Assembly (NCBI RefSeq): GCF_040549465.1 | Contig: NZ_JBEPTL010000002.1 | Location: forward strand, 1-64,000 | DNA: 64,000 bases | Direction: 5' to 3' | Source of the DNA: Lacisediminihabitans sp040549465 | GTDB lineage: Bacteria; Actinomycetota; Actinomycetes; Actinomycetales; Microbacteriaceae | In this document: one piece after another, positions 42,579 through 51,802 of the stretch | How the letters are laid out: each line of letters starts with the position of its first letter | Numbering within the stretch: position 1 is the first letter of the stretch | The notes under the pieces: generated by a model | Seen by the model: only the letters and a program-made list of their open reading frames with translations | What the model was told of the DNA's origin: nothing | Database searches by the model: none | Translations under genes and position numbers: made by a program

Positions 42579-45500
42579 TGCTGCGGCGTCACGAGGAAGT
42601 TGTCGTACGAGAAAGTAACCGGTACCGCCGTCGCGAGTCCGGAGAGATAGCTGCGCAGTCCAACAGACCCGGCGACCTGGAGTGCCGCTGTCGTGTCGGT
42701 GGTGCTCAGCTGCCATGCTGTCGGCTCGGTCTGTCCGACGGACCACAGTTTGGCTCGGATTGTCGTCGGCGAGGTGCCATAGACCTGGACGCGGAGTTGC
42801 AGTACGGTGCCGGCGGCGTAGGTGATACCCGAGAGGTTTGCAACCTTGAGCGCGGTGTCCCCCTGCATCAGCTTGAGCTGCGGAACGCCGTTCGACTGGA
42901 TCCAGACCGTTGCCTGGTAGTTAGATGTGCCGACATTTCGCCCGATTCCCGAGACGAATAGGCCGCCGCCTGTCGATGACTGGTCTGTGGTGAAGGTGGT
43001 GGTCAGATCAGTCGATGTGGAGTTGACCGAAGAAAGCATACTTGTCACCCCCGCACCGGCGGCCACGACATGCTTGCCAACGCCGTCGGCCACGAGGTAG
43101 GACGCTGCAGGCGCGGAATTGGTCCAGACCCCGCCGACATCAGCCGTTCCCCAACTCCTCGTGGCAGCTGTCCCGAAGTCCGCCTTCGCCGTCACGGTGA
43201 CAGGAGGAGTGGTTGGTGCGACAGCGGTAACCGGGTGTGTGATCGTCGCGGTCGCGCCCTTGTTGTCGGTGACTGTGAGGCTCACCGTGAACGTGCCAGC
43301 TGTCGCATAGCTGTGCGCAGCGTTCGATCCGGTGCTGGTCTGCCCGTCGCCGAAGTTCCAGGAATAGGAAGCGATGGTACCGTCCGGATCCGAGGACGTC
43401 GAGCCGTTGAACGACGCTGCGAGGTTCGCAACACTCGAGGTGAAGGCGGCGGATGGTGGCAGGTTCGCAGCCACGGCCGTCACAGTCACCGGATGCGTGA
43501 CAGTTGTCGTCGCTCCCTGGTTATCGGTCACTGTGAGGCTTGCCGTGAATGTACCGGCCGTTGCGTAAGCGTGAGATGACGTGGCGCCGATGCCGGTCGC
43601 GCCGTCACCATAATTCCACGCATACCCGGTCACCGATCCGTCGGCATCCGAGGACGTCGAACCATCGAACGTCGCTGCGAGGTTCGCAACGGTTGACGTG
43701 AAGGCGGCGACGGGTGCCTGGTTAGTGACGGGAGCCGCACTGGTAGTCGCGATGAAATCGTCGAAACTGGTACTCACAGATCCGGTCGCGATGCTCGACA
43801 CATAGGACGAGATTCCGATCGAGCCCGCAGCCTGAAGGGCGGCGGTCGAGTCCGTTGTGGTGATCTGCCATGCGCCCGGCTCGGCCTGGCCAGCGGCCCA
43901 AACCTTAGCGTTGATGGTGGTGGGCGATGTTCCCGTCGTCAGTACACGCACGTTGAGCTTTGTGCCAGGCGTGTATGTCAGGCCGGCGACCGTCACCGAC
44001 TTCAGCGGGGTTGCGCCCTGCTCGAGCACGAGAAGCACTGAGCCGTTTGTCTTGATCACTACCTCACCGTCGTATGACGAGCTGCCGATCTTGCGGCCGA
44101 ACACATCAGTGTAAGAACCACCGGCGCTCGGAAGCGCATCAATAGAGACCGACATCCTTACGTCCGTATCGATCGACGATACCGAGCCGAGAGTCGCGAA
44201 TCTGGTCTGCCCGCCGGGAATGGTAATTTTGCCGACTCCGTTAGCCACCTGGAAGTTGCTCGCGCCACCCGTGACCGTCCAGGCTCCACCGAGATCCGCA
44301 GCACCCCAACTTGAGGTGGCAGTGCGACCGAAAGCATCATGCGCCAGCGTGCCAGCAGCGGGGGCCGCGTTGACCGTGACAGGGCGACTAATTACCGCTG
44401 TCGCTCCCATGTTGTCGGTGACCGTGAGGCTCACCGAGTAGCTGCCCGCAGCGGTGTAGGTGTGCGATACCGTCGCTCCTGTGCCGACCTGGGAGTCGCC
44501 GAAGTTCCATGCGTAACTCGAGATCGTCCCGTCAGGATCGGCGGATGTACTGCCATCGAACGCGGCTACGAGGTTGTTGGCGGTGGAGGTGAATGCTGCG
44601 ACCGGCAGTGCGTTCGCGGCAACCACAGCCACCGAGTGATCGACGGTTCCCGTCGCGCCCTTGTTGTCGGTCACAACGAGCGTGACGTTGTAGCTGCCGG
44701 AGCTCGCGTAGATGTGTGAGGTAGTCGCCCCACTTCCGGTCGTGCCGTCACCGAAGTTCCACGCGTAGGTCGCAAGTGACCCGTCCGGATCTGTCGAGGC
44801 GCTGGCGTCGAACGTCGCAGTCGCGTCACTGGTCGTCGACGTAAACGATGCGGTCGGTGCGACGTTAGCGGCCGAGACGGTGATTGAGTTGGTAACCGTG
44901 CTGGTCGCTCCGCGGTCATCTGTCACTGTCAGAGCAACGACGTAGCTGCCAGCCAGGGCGTAGGTATGGTCGGTAGTTTTCCCACTGCCGGTCGCCGCGT
45001 CGCCGAAGTCCCAGGCGTAGGAGACCACAGCACCGTCCGGGTCTGCAGAGTTAGCCGCGTCAAAACTTGCGACCAGGTTGGCCGCGCTCGTCGAGAACGC
45101 CGCAGTCGGAGCCTGGTTCGGAGCTATAGCGACCACTGAGTGATTCACGGTCCCTGTCATTCCCTCGTTGTCGGTCACTGTGAGAGTCACCGTGTACGTG
45201 CCGCCGACGGCATAGACGTGATTGGTCGTCGCGCCGGTACCTATTGAACCGTCGCCAAAGACCCAGGCGTAGGTTGCGATCGTGCCGTCCGTGTCGCTGG
45301 AAGCACTTCCGTCGAACGTTGCAGCCAACTCGTTGATATTGGAGGTGAAGAGCGCCGTCGGCGCGACGTTCGGTGCGATAGCCGTCAACGAGTGGGTTTC
45401 CGTGCTAATCGCCCCCTGGTTGTCGGTGACAGTCAGAGCAATGACGAAGCTGCCGGTCTGTGTGTAGTGGTGAGTTGTGGTGGCACCGGTGCCGGTAGTC

Positions 45501-48500
45501 CCGTCGCCGAAGTCCCAGGCATACGAGGCGATCGTGCCGTCTGGGTCGCTCGACGTGGTTGCATCGAACGCTGCATCCTGATGATCGACTAATGCGGTGA
45601 AGACCGCTGTCGGCTTCGCGTTCGGCAGAGCCCCCGTCGTTCCGAGCGAGTAGTGGTCGCCCACCGTTTTCGCTGTCAGGGAGTCGCCGTATACGGCGAC
45701 CTCGTCGAGCGTTCCGTCGAACCAAGGGCTCGACGAGCCCCACGTGTTGTCACCACCGATTCGCCAGTACCCGCTGTAGTCCTGAGCACTTGTCTGTGGG
45801 TTGGTACCCACGAGAACGCCGTCAACGTAGAGCTTCATCCCGTCACCCGACTGGGTCGCAACTGTGTGGTGCCAGGATCCGTCGTTATAGCTGGCAGGAC
45901 TCGTCACGGTGTTCGTCTGGCCGGTGTAGGTGCCGAACACGAGAGTTCCGTCATCCTGCATGTAGACGTGGCGGTCGTAGTTGTCGGAAAGGCCGGACTG
46001 GTTGTTTCCGAAGCCGATCAGTTTTCCGCCGGAATGAGTGGTCGTCTTAAACCAGGTTTCTAGTGAATAGGTTGATGGGTTGTTAAACGAACTATTGCTC
46101 GAAACCACGGCGCCGGATCCAAAACCTGCGGCGGTGTTGCCCGAGATCGGCCCAGCAACACTCTGCGTCACGCCATCGTAATAGGTTCCGGGGTTGCCTT
46201 CCTGGCCGGAGTCGGCCGCTGCGGTGCCTGAGGATTCGCCGAGCCGCCAGAAGAGTACCGGGTCAGCGGAGTAGATCGCCGCACCGTAGGTATCCGTCGG
46301 AGCTGTGGGGATCGGAGAAGTCCGACCGCTCGCGACGAAGTGGTTCACGACTTGCTGCTTGGTGAGTACGGCCGGGAAAACAGAGACCTGCGCGATGTCG
46401 CCGTTCAGATAGTAGCTGCTCGGCTGGTTCGGCCAACCCCCGAGGTTGTCGCCGCCGATCCTCCAGTATCCGGAATAGGGCTGACCTGAGGTGACATCGC
46501 TGCGCGAGCCCGCGAGCTTGCCATCGATCCAGAGCCGCATGCCGTTGGAGCCGAGCGACGAGACCACCTGGTGCCAAGCGCCGTCGTTGAAGGACTCACT
46601 CGACGTGACAGTCGCGGTGTTGCCGGTGTAGACACCGAAGGTAATATGACCGCTGTTGTCCATGTAGGTCTGTCGGTCGTAGCTGCCCGAATTGCCGGTT
46701 GCCGCACTTCCGTAGCCAATGATCTTTCCACCGGAGTTCGAGGCGGTGCGCACCCACACTTCGGTGGTGAAGTTGTCGGGTGAAACGAGACTGTTCTGGC
46801 TCGCAGCCGTGCCGGTCGCACCGTCGAAGGTGGTCGCGGTCGCGGTCGAGATGGGGCTGGCCGCTCCGCGCGTGACGCCGCCGCTTACGAGAAGGTCGTT
46901 GAACCCCGCGTGATCGAGTCCCGCTGTTCCTGACGTCTCATCGAGTGGCCAATATGTCGTAGGAGAGTCCGCGGATATGGCTGTGGCGTAATCGCCGCCG
47001 CCGACTGCGGAGGAGATGGTCACTGGAGTACTCGGCCGAGAGGTTGAGTTGCCATATGGATCAGTGACAAAGATCTTGTAAGTGTGCGTGCTCCCCGGCA
47101 CCAAGCCTTTATCGATGAACCCCATGCTCGCGCGCTGCCAGAAGGTCGACGCTTGGGTTGTCGTGTAGATCGGGTTGGTGTTGGCTGCGCGGTCGCGAAC
47201 GAGACTGTAGACGAGGTTGGTGTTGTCCTGGTCATAGGTTGCAGTCCAAGAAATGCGCGCCTCGCCGCTGGTGAATGAGGCCACATTGGGCACGAGTGCC
47301 GTGTTCGTGTTCGGCCCAACCTTATTCGGGGCGATGGCCGGTACCGCGTAACGGGTCAGACCTTGCTGGGCGATGCCGTTGACGTAGGGGAACTCTCCGC
47401 CTGCGACGAGATACTGCGAGTTGCCAGCGAGACTCCAGGCCGCCTGGCCTTGCCCCGTATACGAGCCGGTTACATAATTCGGGAACCAGTTGAGCAGCGT
47501 CGGAGACGGATTGCCCGCCCAGTTGGGATAGCCGTACGGGTCGTTGGTGATCGTGCCAGTCGCGACTTTGCTGAACGCGACTGTGTGGTGGAACGTCCAC
47601 TTCGGCGATGTCTGCGGGAAGCCGCCGATGTTGCCGCAGTAGTGGGGGTGCCCAGCGTCGTAGACCACATCGCCCATCGAGAACACCGAATAACTGTCTC
47701 CGTGACAGTCTTCGAGCCATATCATTTCGCCCGTGTTCGGGTCAGCGGAGAACATGCCTTCGAGATTTTGCGGGTGGCCGCTACCGAAGTCGTAACCGAC
47801 ACCATAAATACGGTCGGATGTCGCGTAGAGCGAAGTGATCGCGGCCTTGTCGCCGTAGTCATGCACCTTCTGGTTCATCGCCCACGGGAGGATGGCTCCA
47901 GTCGTGGCGTCGACTGCTCCGAGGCCGAGCGCCTCAGTTGTTCCGAGCGTATCGAATCGTCCTCCGATGATCAGCTTGCTGCCGTCGGGAGTGAGGGCGC
48001 TGGCCTGGATTGTGGAGTTTGCCTGAGGATTCCACGCAGTGAGAGAGCCATCCGAAGCCTTGATCTGGGCAGCAAAGCCCCGGGGCTGACTGTTGACGCT
48101 CTTGAATACTCCACCGACGTAGACGCCGCTGTTAGTGGCCGTGACCGACCGTGCCTGCGCGCTCAGGATCGGACGAAAGGAGGGGATAACCGCGCCAGTC
48201 GCAGTGTTGAAAGCGGCGAGCCGATAGTACGGAACGCCGTCGATGGCCGTGAAGTCGCCGGCGACGTAAATGCGTGACCCGTCCGGTGAGGCAGTGATGG
48301 CAAGAGCCTGAGCATTGAGGCTGGGTGCGAAGCTCGTGATGAGTGCGCCAGTGGTGATGTTGTAGGCCAGCAGATTGTTGCGAGTAACTGTGTTCACTCC
48401 TGGTGCCGAACCTGCGGGCCTGGCGGTTGTGAAGCTGCCCGCCACGTACACAGTGTCACCGACGACCACCTGCGACCAGGCAACCCCGTCAATCTGGGTG

Positions 48501-48685
48501 GTCGGCAGCGCGTCGGCGCTCACCGTCGCCGGCGTTGACGGGTTCGCGGGGTCGAGCGGGGCAGTGTCTGCCCGCGCCGCGGTCGGCATCATAAGCAGCG
48601 AGGCGAGGACGATTCCGACCGAGAGCGCGAGTGCCAGAGCCACGGCGATGAAGCGGGGCAGACGCTGGATGGTGATCGTGTTCAT
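42575..48685 (-). CDS. Giant secreted propeller/LamG/PKD repeat protein
   Basis: The 2036-residue protein has a signal peptide (residues 1-39, ending AARA). A beta-propeller-like N-domain (50-455; repeated VYVAGSF, IYVAGDF, VYVGGVF, LIIGGRF) is followed by an FN3-like domain (458-560). Two LamG jelly rolls come next (565-795 and 800-1015, both with YSGYWRIGGDN), then five PKD domains (1024-1445; SYAWDFGDG units). Module A (1448-1647), two more PKD domains (1655-1830) and module B (1833-2036) complete it. There is no sortase signal or membrane anchor, so it is released or held by carbohydrate. It overlaps glycosyltransferase genes by 4 bp on each side. It probably binds or organises the exopolysaccharide. 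Confidence 0.92.
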   Translation of the reverse strand: MNTITIQRLPRFIAVALALALSVGIVLASLLMMPTAARADTAPLDPANPSTPATVSADALPTTQIDGVAWSQVVVGDTVYVAGSFTTARPAGSAPGVNTVTRNNLLAYNITTGALITSFAPSLNAQALAITASPDGSRIYVAGDFTAIDGVPYYRLAAFNTATGAVIPSFRPILSAQARSVTATNSGVYVGGVFKSVNSQPRGFAAQIKASDGSLTAWNPQANSTIQASALTPDGSKLIIGGRFDTLGTTEALGLGAVDATTGAILPWAMNQKVHDYGDKAAITSLYATSDRIYGVGYDFGSGHPQNLEGMFSADPNTGEMIWLEDCHGDSYSVFSMGDVVYDAGHPHYCGNIGGFPQTSPKWTFHHTVAFSKVATGTITNDPYGYPNWAGNPSPTLLNWFPNYVTGSYTGQGQAAWSLAGNSQYLVAGGEFPYVNGIAQQGLTRYAVPAIAPNKVGPNTNTALVPNVASFTSGEARISWTATYDQDNTNLVYSLVRDRAANTNPIYTTTQASTFWQRASMGFIDKGLVPGSTHTYKIFVTDPYGNSTSRPSTPVTISSAVGGGDYATAISADSPTTYWPLDETSGTAGLDHAGFNDLLVSGGVTRGAASPISTATATTFDGATGTAASQNSLVSPDNFTTEVWVRTASNSGGKIIGYGSAATGNSGSYDRQTYMDNSGHITFGVYTGNTATVTSSESFNDGAWHQVVSSLGSNGMRLWIDGKLAGSRSDVTSGQPYSGYWRIGGDNLGGWPNQPSSYYLNGDIAQVSVFPAVLTKQQVVNHFVASGRTSPIPTAPTDTYGAAIYSADPVLFWRLGESSGTAAADSGQEGNPGTYYDGVTQSVAGPISGNTAAGFGSGAVVSSNSSFNNPSTYSLETWFKTTTHSGGKLIGFGNNQSGLSDNYDRHVYMQDDGTLVFGTYTGQTNTVTSPASYNDGSWHHTVATQSGDGMKLYVDGVLVGTNPQTSAQDYSGYWRIGGDNTWGSSSPWFDGTLDEVAVYGDSLTAKTVGDHYSLGTTGALPNAKPTAVFTALVDHQDAAFDATTSSDPDGTIASYAWDFGDGTTGTGATTTHHYTQTGSFVIALTVTDNQGAISTETHSLTAIAPNVAPTALFTSNINELAATFDGSASSDTDGTIATYAWVFGDGSIGTGATTNHVYAVGGTYTVTLTVTDNEGMTGTVNHSVVAIAPNQAPTAAFSTSAANLVASFDAANSADPDGAVVSYAWDFGDAATGSGKTTDHTYALAGSYVVALTVTDDRGATSTVTNSITVSAANVAPTASFTSTTSDATATFDASASTDPDGSLATYAWNFGDGTTGSGATTSHIYASSGSYNVTLVVTDNKGATGTVDHSVAVVAANALPVAAFTSTANNLVAAFDGSTSADPDGTISSYAWNFGDSQVGTGATVSHTYTAAGSYSVSLTVTDNMGATAVISRPVTVNAAPAAGTLAHDAFGRTATSSWGAADLGGAWTVTGGASNFQVANGVGKITIPGGQTRFATLGSVSSIDTDVRMSVSIDALPSAGGSYTDVFGRKIGSSSYDGEVVIKTNGSVLLVLEQGATPLKSVTVAGLTYTPGTKLNVRVLTTGTSPTTINAKVWAAGQAEPGAWQITTTDSTAALQAAGSIGISSYVSSIATGSVSTSFDDFIATTSAAPVTNQAPVAAFTSTVANLAATFDGSTSSDADGSVTGYAWNYGDGATGIGATSSHAYATAGTFTASLTVTDNQGATTTVTHPVTVTAVAANLPPSAAFTSSVANLAASFNGSTSSDPDGTIASYSWNFGDGQTSTGSNAAHSYATAGTFTVSLTVTDNKGATATITHPVTAVAPTTPPVTVTAKADFGTAATRSWGTADVGGVWTNSAPAASYLVADGVGKHVVAAGAGVTSMLSSVNSTSTDLTTTFTTDQSSTGGGLFVSGIGRNVGTSNYQATVWIQSNGVPQLKLMQGDTALKVANLSGITYAAGTVLQLRVQVYGTSPTTIRAKLWSVGQTEPTAWQLSTTDTTAALQVAGSVGLRSYLSGLATAVPVTFSYDNFLVTPQQ
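43460..45620 (-). repeat. PKD-domain coding repeats
   Basis: Seven units of about 255 bp encode PKD domains, five in tandem (44350-45620) and two after module A (43200-43720). Units share SYAWNFGDG-type and VTLTVTDN-type codons but differ enough at DNA level to be old duplications. Confidence 0.8.
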
Positions 48686-49923
48686 GAGATTCTCGAATCG
48701 GTTCGGGAGGAGGTGCTGATCATGGTGTGGGAAGGTTCGGCGATCGCAATGGGACGATCGGCGGTTACGCGTGGTCGGCGCGTCTTGTGGATGCTGTATC
48801 CGTTGGCAAGACGGGTTGCGAGGTCTTCATAACCCTCCGCGACGTCGTCCCAGTTGTAAGTAAGCTCAGCCCGTCGCTGAAGGCGCTGCCCTAGCACTAG
48901 AAGCTGGGAGGCGTGGCGCTCGGCATAGTCGATACGTTCTTGGAAAGCATCCGGAGTACCGAAGTACATCCCGTGCTCGCCAAGAACTTCCCGATTGAAC
49001 TCGACGTCAAACGCGAGCACCGGAGTTCCGCCCCCCATCGCGCGCAACAGCGACGGGTTTGTGCCCCCTACCGAGTGCCCATGGGCATAGGTAAGGGCGT
49101 GTGCGTACAGCTGGTCAAGCTGTTCCTGATCCCAGACGCCACCGAGAAGGTGGACCCGGGGGTCTGTCGAAGCGATTGCCTCGATAGAGCTGGTGTAGGC
49201 AGCTGAGTAAGGAGCGCTGCCAACGACTACGAGCGGATATTCGGCCGCACTCTGGCTGAAACCCTTGACGATCATGTCGACGTGGTTCTCCGGCTCGAAG
49301 CGAGCGACCACGAGGTGGAACCTGCCCGGCTCGAGTCCGAGTTCGGCGAGACGGTCGGACGCCGCATCGCGCAGGATCGGGCTGCCGTAGGTGAGCAGTT
49401 CCGTGTCGGCGTCGAATTTGTTGGCGTAGTAGTCGGCGATACCCTTGGCGTCGGCGATGAGTGCATCGGCCCATTTCACGGCGAGCTTCTCGACGCCGAG
49501 ATAGTAGCGGCGACCCGCTCCGCTCCACTTGTCGCGCATCCACTCGAGGCCGTCGACGTGGACGGCTGTCGGGATGCCCCGTGCACGAAGCATGGGAACG
49601 AAGGGGGCATTCGCCGCGTTGAAGACGAATGCCATGTCGTGCTTTGTAGTCACGGCGGCGTGCATCACCGAGAAGGCGGTGTGGCTCAGGGTCTCGGCAG
49701 CTTTCAACCGCAAGGCGGGAAGGTAGACGAGTTTCATGCCGAGATGCGTCTTGGTGCGAGGGCCGTCGATATGACGGCAATAGACGGTGACCTCGTGGCC
49801 GCGCGCGACGAGACGCCTGCCGATCTCTTCGACTGCTGTCTCGAATCCGCCGTAGGCGGCCGGTACGCCCCGGGTACCGATCATCGCGATCTTGAGCTTG
49901 CCCGGAGCCGATCTGCGCGCCAT
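48682..49923 (-). CDS. DUF1972-type glycosyltransferase (GT4)
   Basis: The 413-residue protein begins KIAMIGTRGVPAAYGGFETA, the signature of DUF1972 rhamnosyltransferase-like enzymes, and continues with AVHVDGLEWMRDKW, FHLVVARFEPENHVDMIVKG and SVGGTNPSLLRAMGGGTPVL in the donor domain. It probably adds the second sugar after the initiating transferase encoded just upstream. Its ATG shares one base with the stop of that gene (TGATG). Its stop overlaps the giant gene start (ATGA). The last 45 residues are Arg/Ser-rich. Confidence 0.92.
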   Translation of the reverse strand: MARRSAPGKLKIAMIGTRGVPAAYGGFETAVEEIGRRLVARGHEVTVYCRHIDGPRTKTHLGMKLVYLPALRLKAAETLSHTAFSVMHAAVTTKHDMAFVFNAANAPFVPMLRARGIPTAVHVDGLEWMRDKWSGAGRRYYLGVEKLAVKWADALIADAKGIADYYANKFDADTELLTYGSPILRDAASDRLAELGLEPGRFHLVVARFEPENHVDMIVKGFSQSAAEYPLVVVGSAPYSAAYTSSIEAIASTDPRVHLLGGVWDQEQLDQLYAHALTYAHGHSVGGTNPSLLRAMGGGTPVLAFDVEFNREVLGEHGMYFGTPDAFQERIDYAERHASQLLVLGQRLQRRAELTYNWDDVAEGYEDLATRLANGYSIHKTRRPRVTADRPIAIAEPSHTMISTSSRTDSRIS

Positions 49924-51461
49924 CAGTACGCGCCGACCGGATTGATGAGTACCCGCACAGTGCGCCACATGATCATGAGGTCTCCGACCACCGACCAGTT
50001 CTCCACGTAGTAGAGGTCGAGCCTGACACTCTCCTCCCAACTGAGGGCTGAGCGACCATTGACCTGCCACATTCCGGTGAGGCCCGGCTTGATGTAGAGC
50101 CGCCGACGAACGTGGTCCTCGTAGCCGTCCACCTCGTGAGGCAACGGTGGGCGTGGTCCCACCAGGCTCATGTCGCCGACGAGCACGTTCCAGAGTTGCG
50201 GAAACTCGTCGAGCGAGTATTTGCGCAGGGTCTTGCCGATTCGGGTGACGCGCGGGTCGTTCTTCATCTTGAAGAGCAGGCCGCTTCCCTCGTTCTTTGA
50301 CATCAACTCGGCGAGCTGGTCTGGCGCAGACGCGACCATGGAGCGGAACTTGAGGATGTGGAAGGTGCGTCCGCCACGACCGACGCGCTCCTGGGAGAAG
50401 AAGGCCTTGCCGTCACTATCCGCCTTGATGATCACGGAGAGCAGGAGGAAGAGCGGGCTGAGCGCGATGAGCGCCGTCGCCGAGACAGCCACGTCGAGCA
50501 CGCGTTTGAGCAGGTGCTTGCCTCCCTCGAACTGGGGAATCTCCACGTGCAGCAGCGGCAGGCCGTCGACCGGACGGAAGTGGATGCGCGGTCCCGCCAC
50601 ATTCGCGAGGCTGGTTGCGAGGATCAGTTCGACGGTCTTGCCCTCGAGCTCCCAGGCCAGATCGTGGATGAAGTCGCTTCCCGTCGCTGGCTGGCCGGCG
50701 ACGACGACACCGTCGGCTCCGAGCATCGTGGCGTACTCCGCGACACGATTGAGGTCGCGCATGACGCTGAGGTTGCGCAGGATTCCATTGTCGGACTCCG
50801 AGTATTCCTCGTCGAGGACGGCGCCGACGACGGCATAAGCCGCTCCGGAGCTCTTGTCGATCTGGCGGACGACCTTTTCGACGTCCGCGCGACTGCCGAC
50901 GACCACGACGCGTGAGAGGTAGTGGCCGAACCTTCGCTGGGCGATGATCCATTTGCGCCAGGTCCAGCGGCTGGCAAGGAGGCCCACCACGCCCAAAGGC
51001 GCCGCGACTATGAAGAACCATCGGGCTGTATCGACCTGTGCGACGAGGAACAGGATTGCTATGAGTCCAAACACCGTAGTGCTGGCATTGACGACTCGCT
51101 TGTATTCGTTCGCGCCGACTCCAACTACTCGAAGGTCACGGGTACGGAACGCGGCAAGGCTGATCGACCAGGCCAGGATCACCAGCAGCGACATGTACGC
51201 ATAGCGTTCACCGCTCGGGGTGCCGAGTGAGACGGGGTCGGCGAATCCGAAGCGTGCGAAGAAGGTGATCACCACGGCGATCGTGATGATCGCGGTGTCG
51301 GTGATGCGTAGCCTTGAGCAGTACGCACGAGCCCATGGGAGGCCGGAAACCGGAAGGCGAGTTGCGTGCGCTTCGTGGGTGAGTCGGGTGCGGTGGCCTA
51401 GACGCAGGCGCTGCGCGCCAATAGCGCGAGGGTCGGCTCGGGGAACCGTAATGTCGTTCAT
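49923..51461 (-). CDS. Polyprenyl-phosphate sugar phosphotransferase (initiating)
   Basis: The 512-residue protein has four or five N-terminal helices, a central CoA-binding-like domain (VVVVGSRADVEKV) and a C-terminal bacterial sugar transferase domain (residues 317-507). The last carries KRVLDVAVSATALIALSPLF, FSQERVGRGGRTFHILKFRS, KYSLDEFPQLWNVLVGDMSL, VGPRPPLPHEVDGY and KPGLTGMWQVNGRS. It attaches the first sugar-1-phosphate to undecaprenyl phosphate and so starts each repeat unit. It is the first gene of an operon of six (to 38682) in which every junction either overlaps or is separated by less than 12 bp. Confidence 0.95.
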   Translation of the reverse strand: MNDITVPRADPRAIGAQRLRLGHRTRLTHEAHATRLPVSGLPWARAYCSRLRITDTAIITIAVVITFFARFGFADPVSLGTPSGERYAYMSLLVILAWSISLAAFRTRDLRVVGVGANEYKRVVNASTTVFGLIAILFLVAQVDTARWFFIVAAPLGVVGLLASRWTWRKWIIAQRRFGHYLSRVVVVGSRADVEKVVRQIDKSSGAAYAVVGAVLDEEYSESDNGILRNLSVMRDLNRVAEYATMLGADGVVVAGQPATGSDFIHDLAWELEGKTVELILATSLANVAGPRIHFRPVDGLPLLHVEIPQFEGGKHLLKRVLDVAVSATALIALSPLFLLLSVIIKADSDGKAFFSQERVGRGGRTFHILKFRSMVASAPDQLAELMSKNEGSGLLFKMKNDPRVTRIGKTLRKYSLDEFPQLWNVLVGDMSLVGPRPPLPHEVDGYEDHVRRRLYIKPGLTGMWQVNGRSALSWEESVRLDLYYVENWSVVGDLMIMWRTVRVLINPVGAY

Positions 51462-51802
51462 CGGGTATTCCTGCAGTTCGGGTTTTACAGGGACCGCGCA
51501 TGAATGCCGTTGGGTGACGGCACACGAGACGTGTCAGATTCTCCTGGGTGGGAGAGCGAGACGTTGCTAGGGGTTGCCTCGTTGCGTGGGTAATTTCCAA
51601 CCATACATGGCGGAGTAATGGCGACAATATTGGTAAATGCCATCCGGCGTATACCCCCCCATTCGGGGGGTGCGCCTTCGCATTCGCCGAAATCTCCGTG
51701 AATTCCGTGTGAATAGTCGGTGAGAGGAGGCTCGTGCTCCTCGAAGCCGCCACGCGAGAGCATAGTGCGACGCCCCCGTATTGGGGTAGCTAGGCTCAAA
51801 CA
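51462..51802. promoter_or_regulatory. Promoter region of the polysaccharide operon
   Basis: This 341-bp gap between divergent genes holds no coding sequence. On the minus strand TTGTCG and TATGGT, 16 bp apart (about 51605-51632), could be the operon promoter, leaving a leader of about 140 nt. A palindrome of C and G runs (51653-51671) followed by GCGC lies upstream. On the plus strand TAGGCT (51791-51796) is the -10 box of the iminopeptidase gene. The operon promoter is a guess. Confidence 0.4.

Noticed and set aside
43200..45620. Regular repeats that could suggest a CRISPR array
   Set aside because: Units are about 255 bp, continuous and in frame as PKD domains; there are no short identical repeats with unique spacers.
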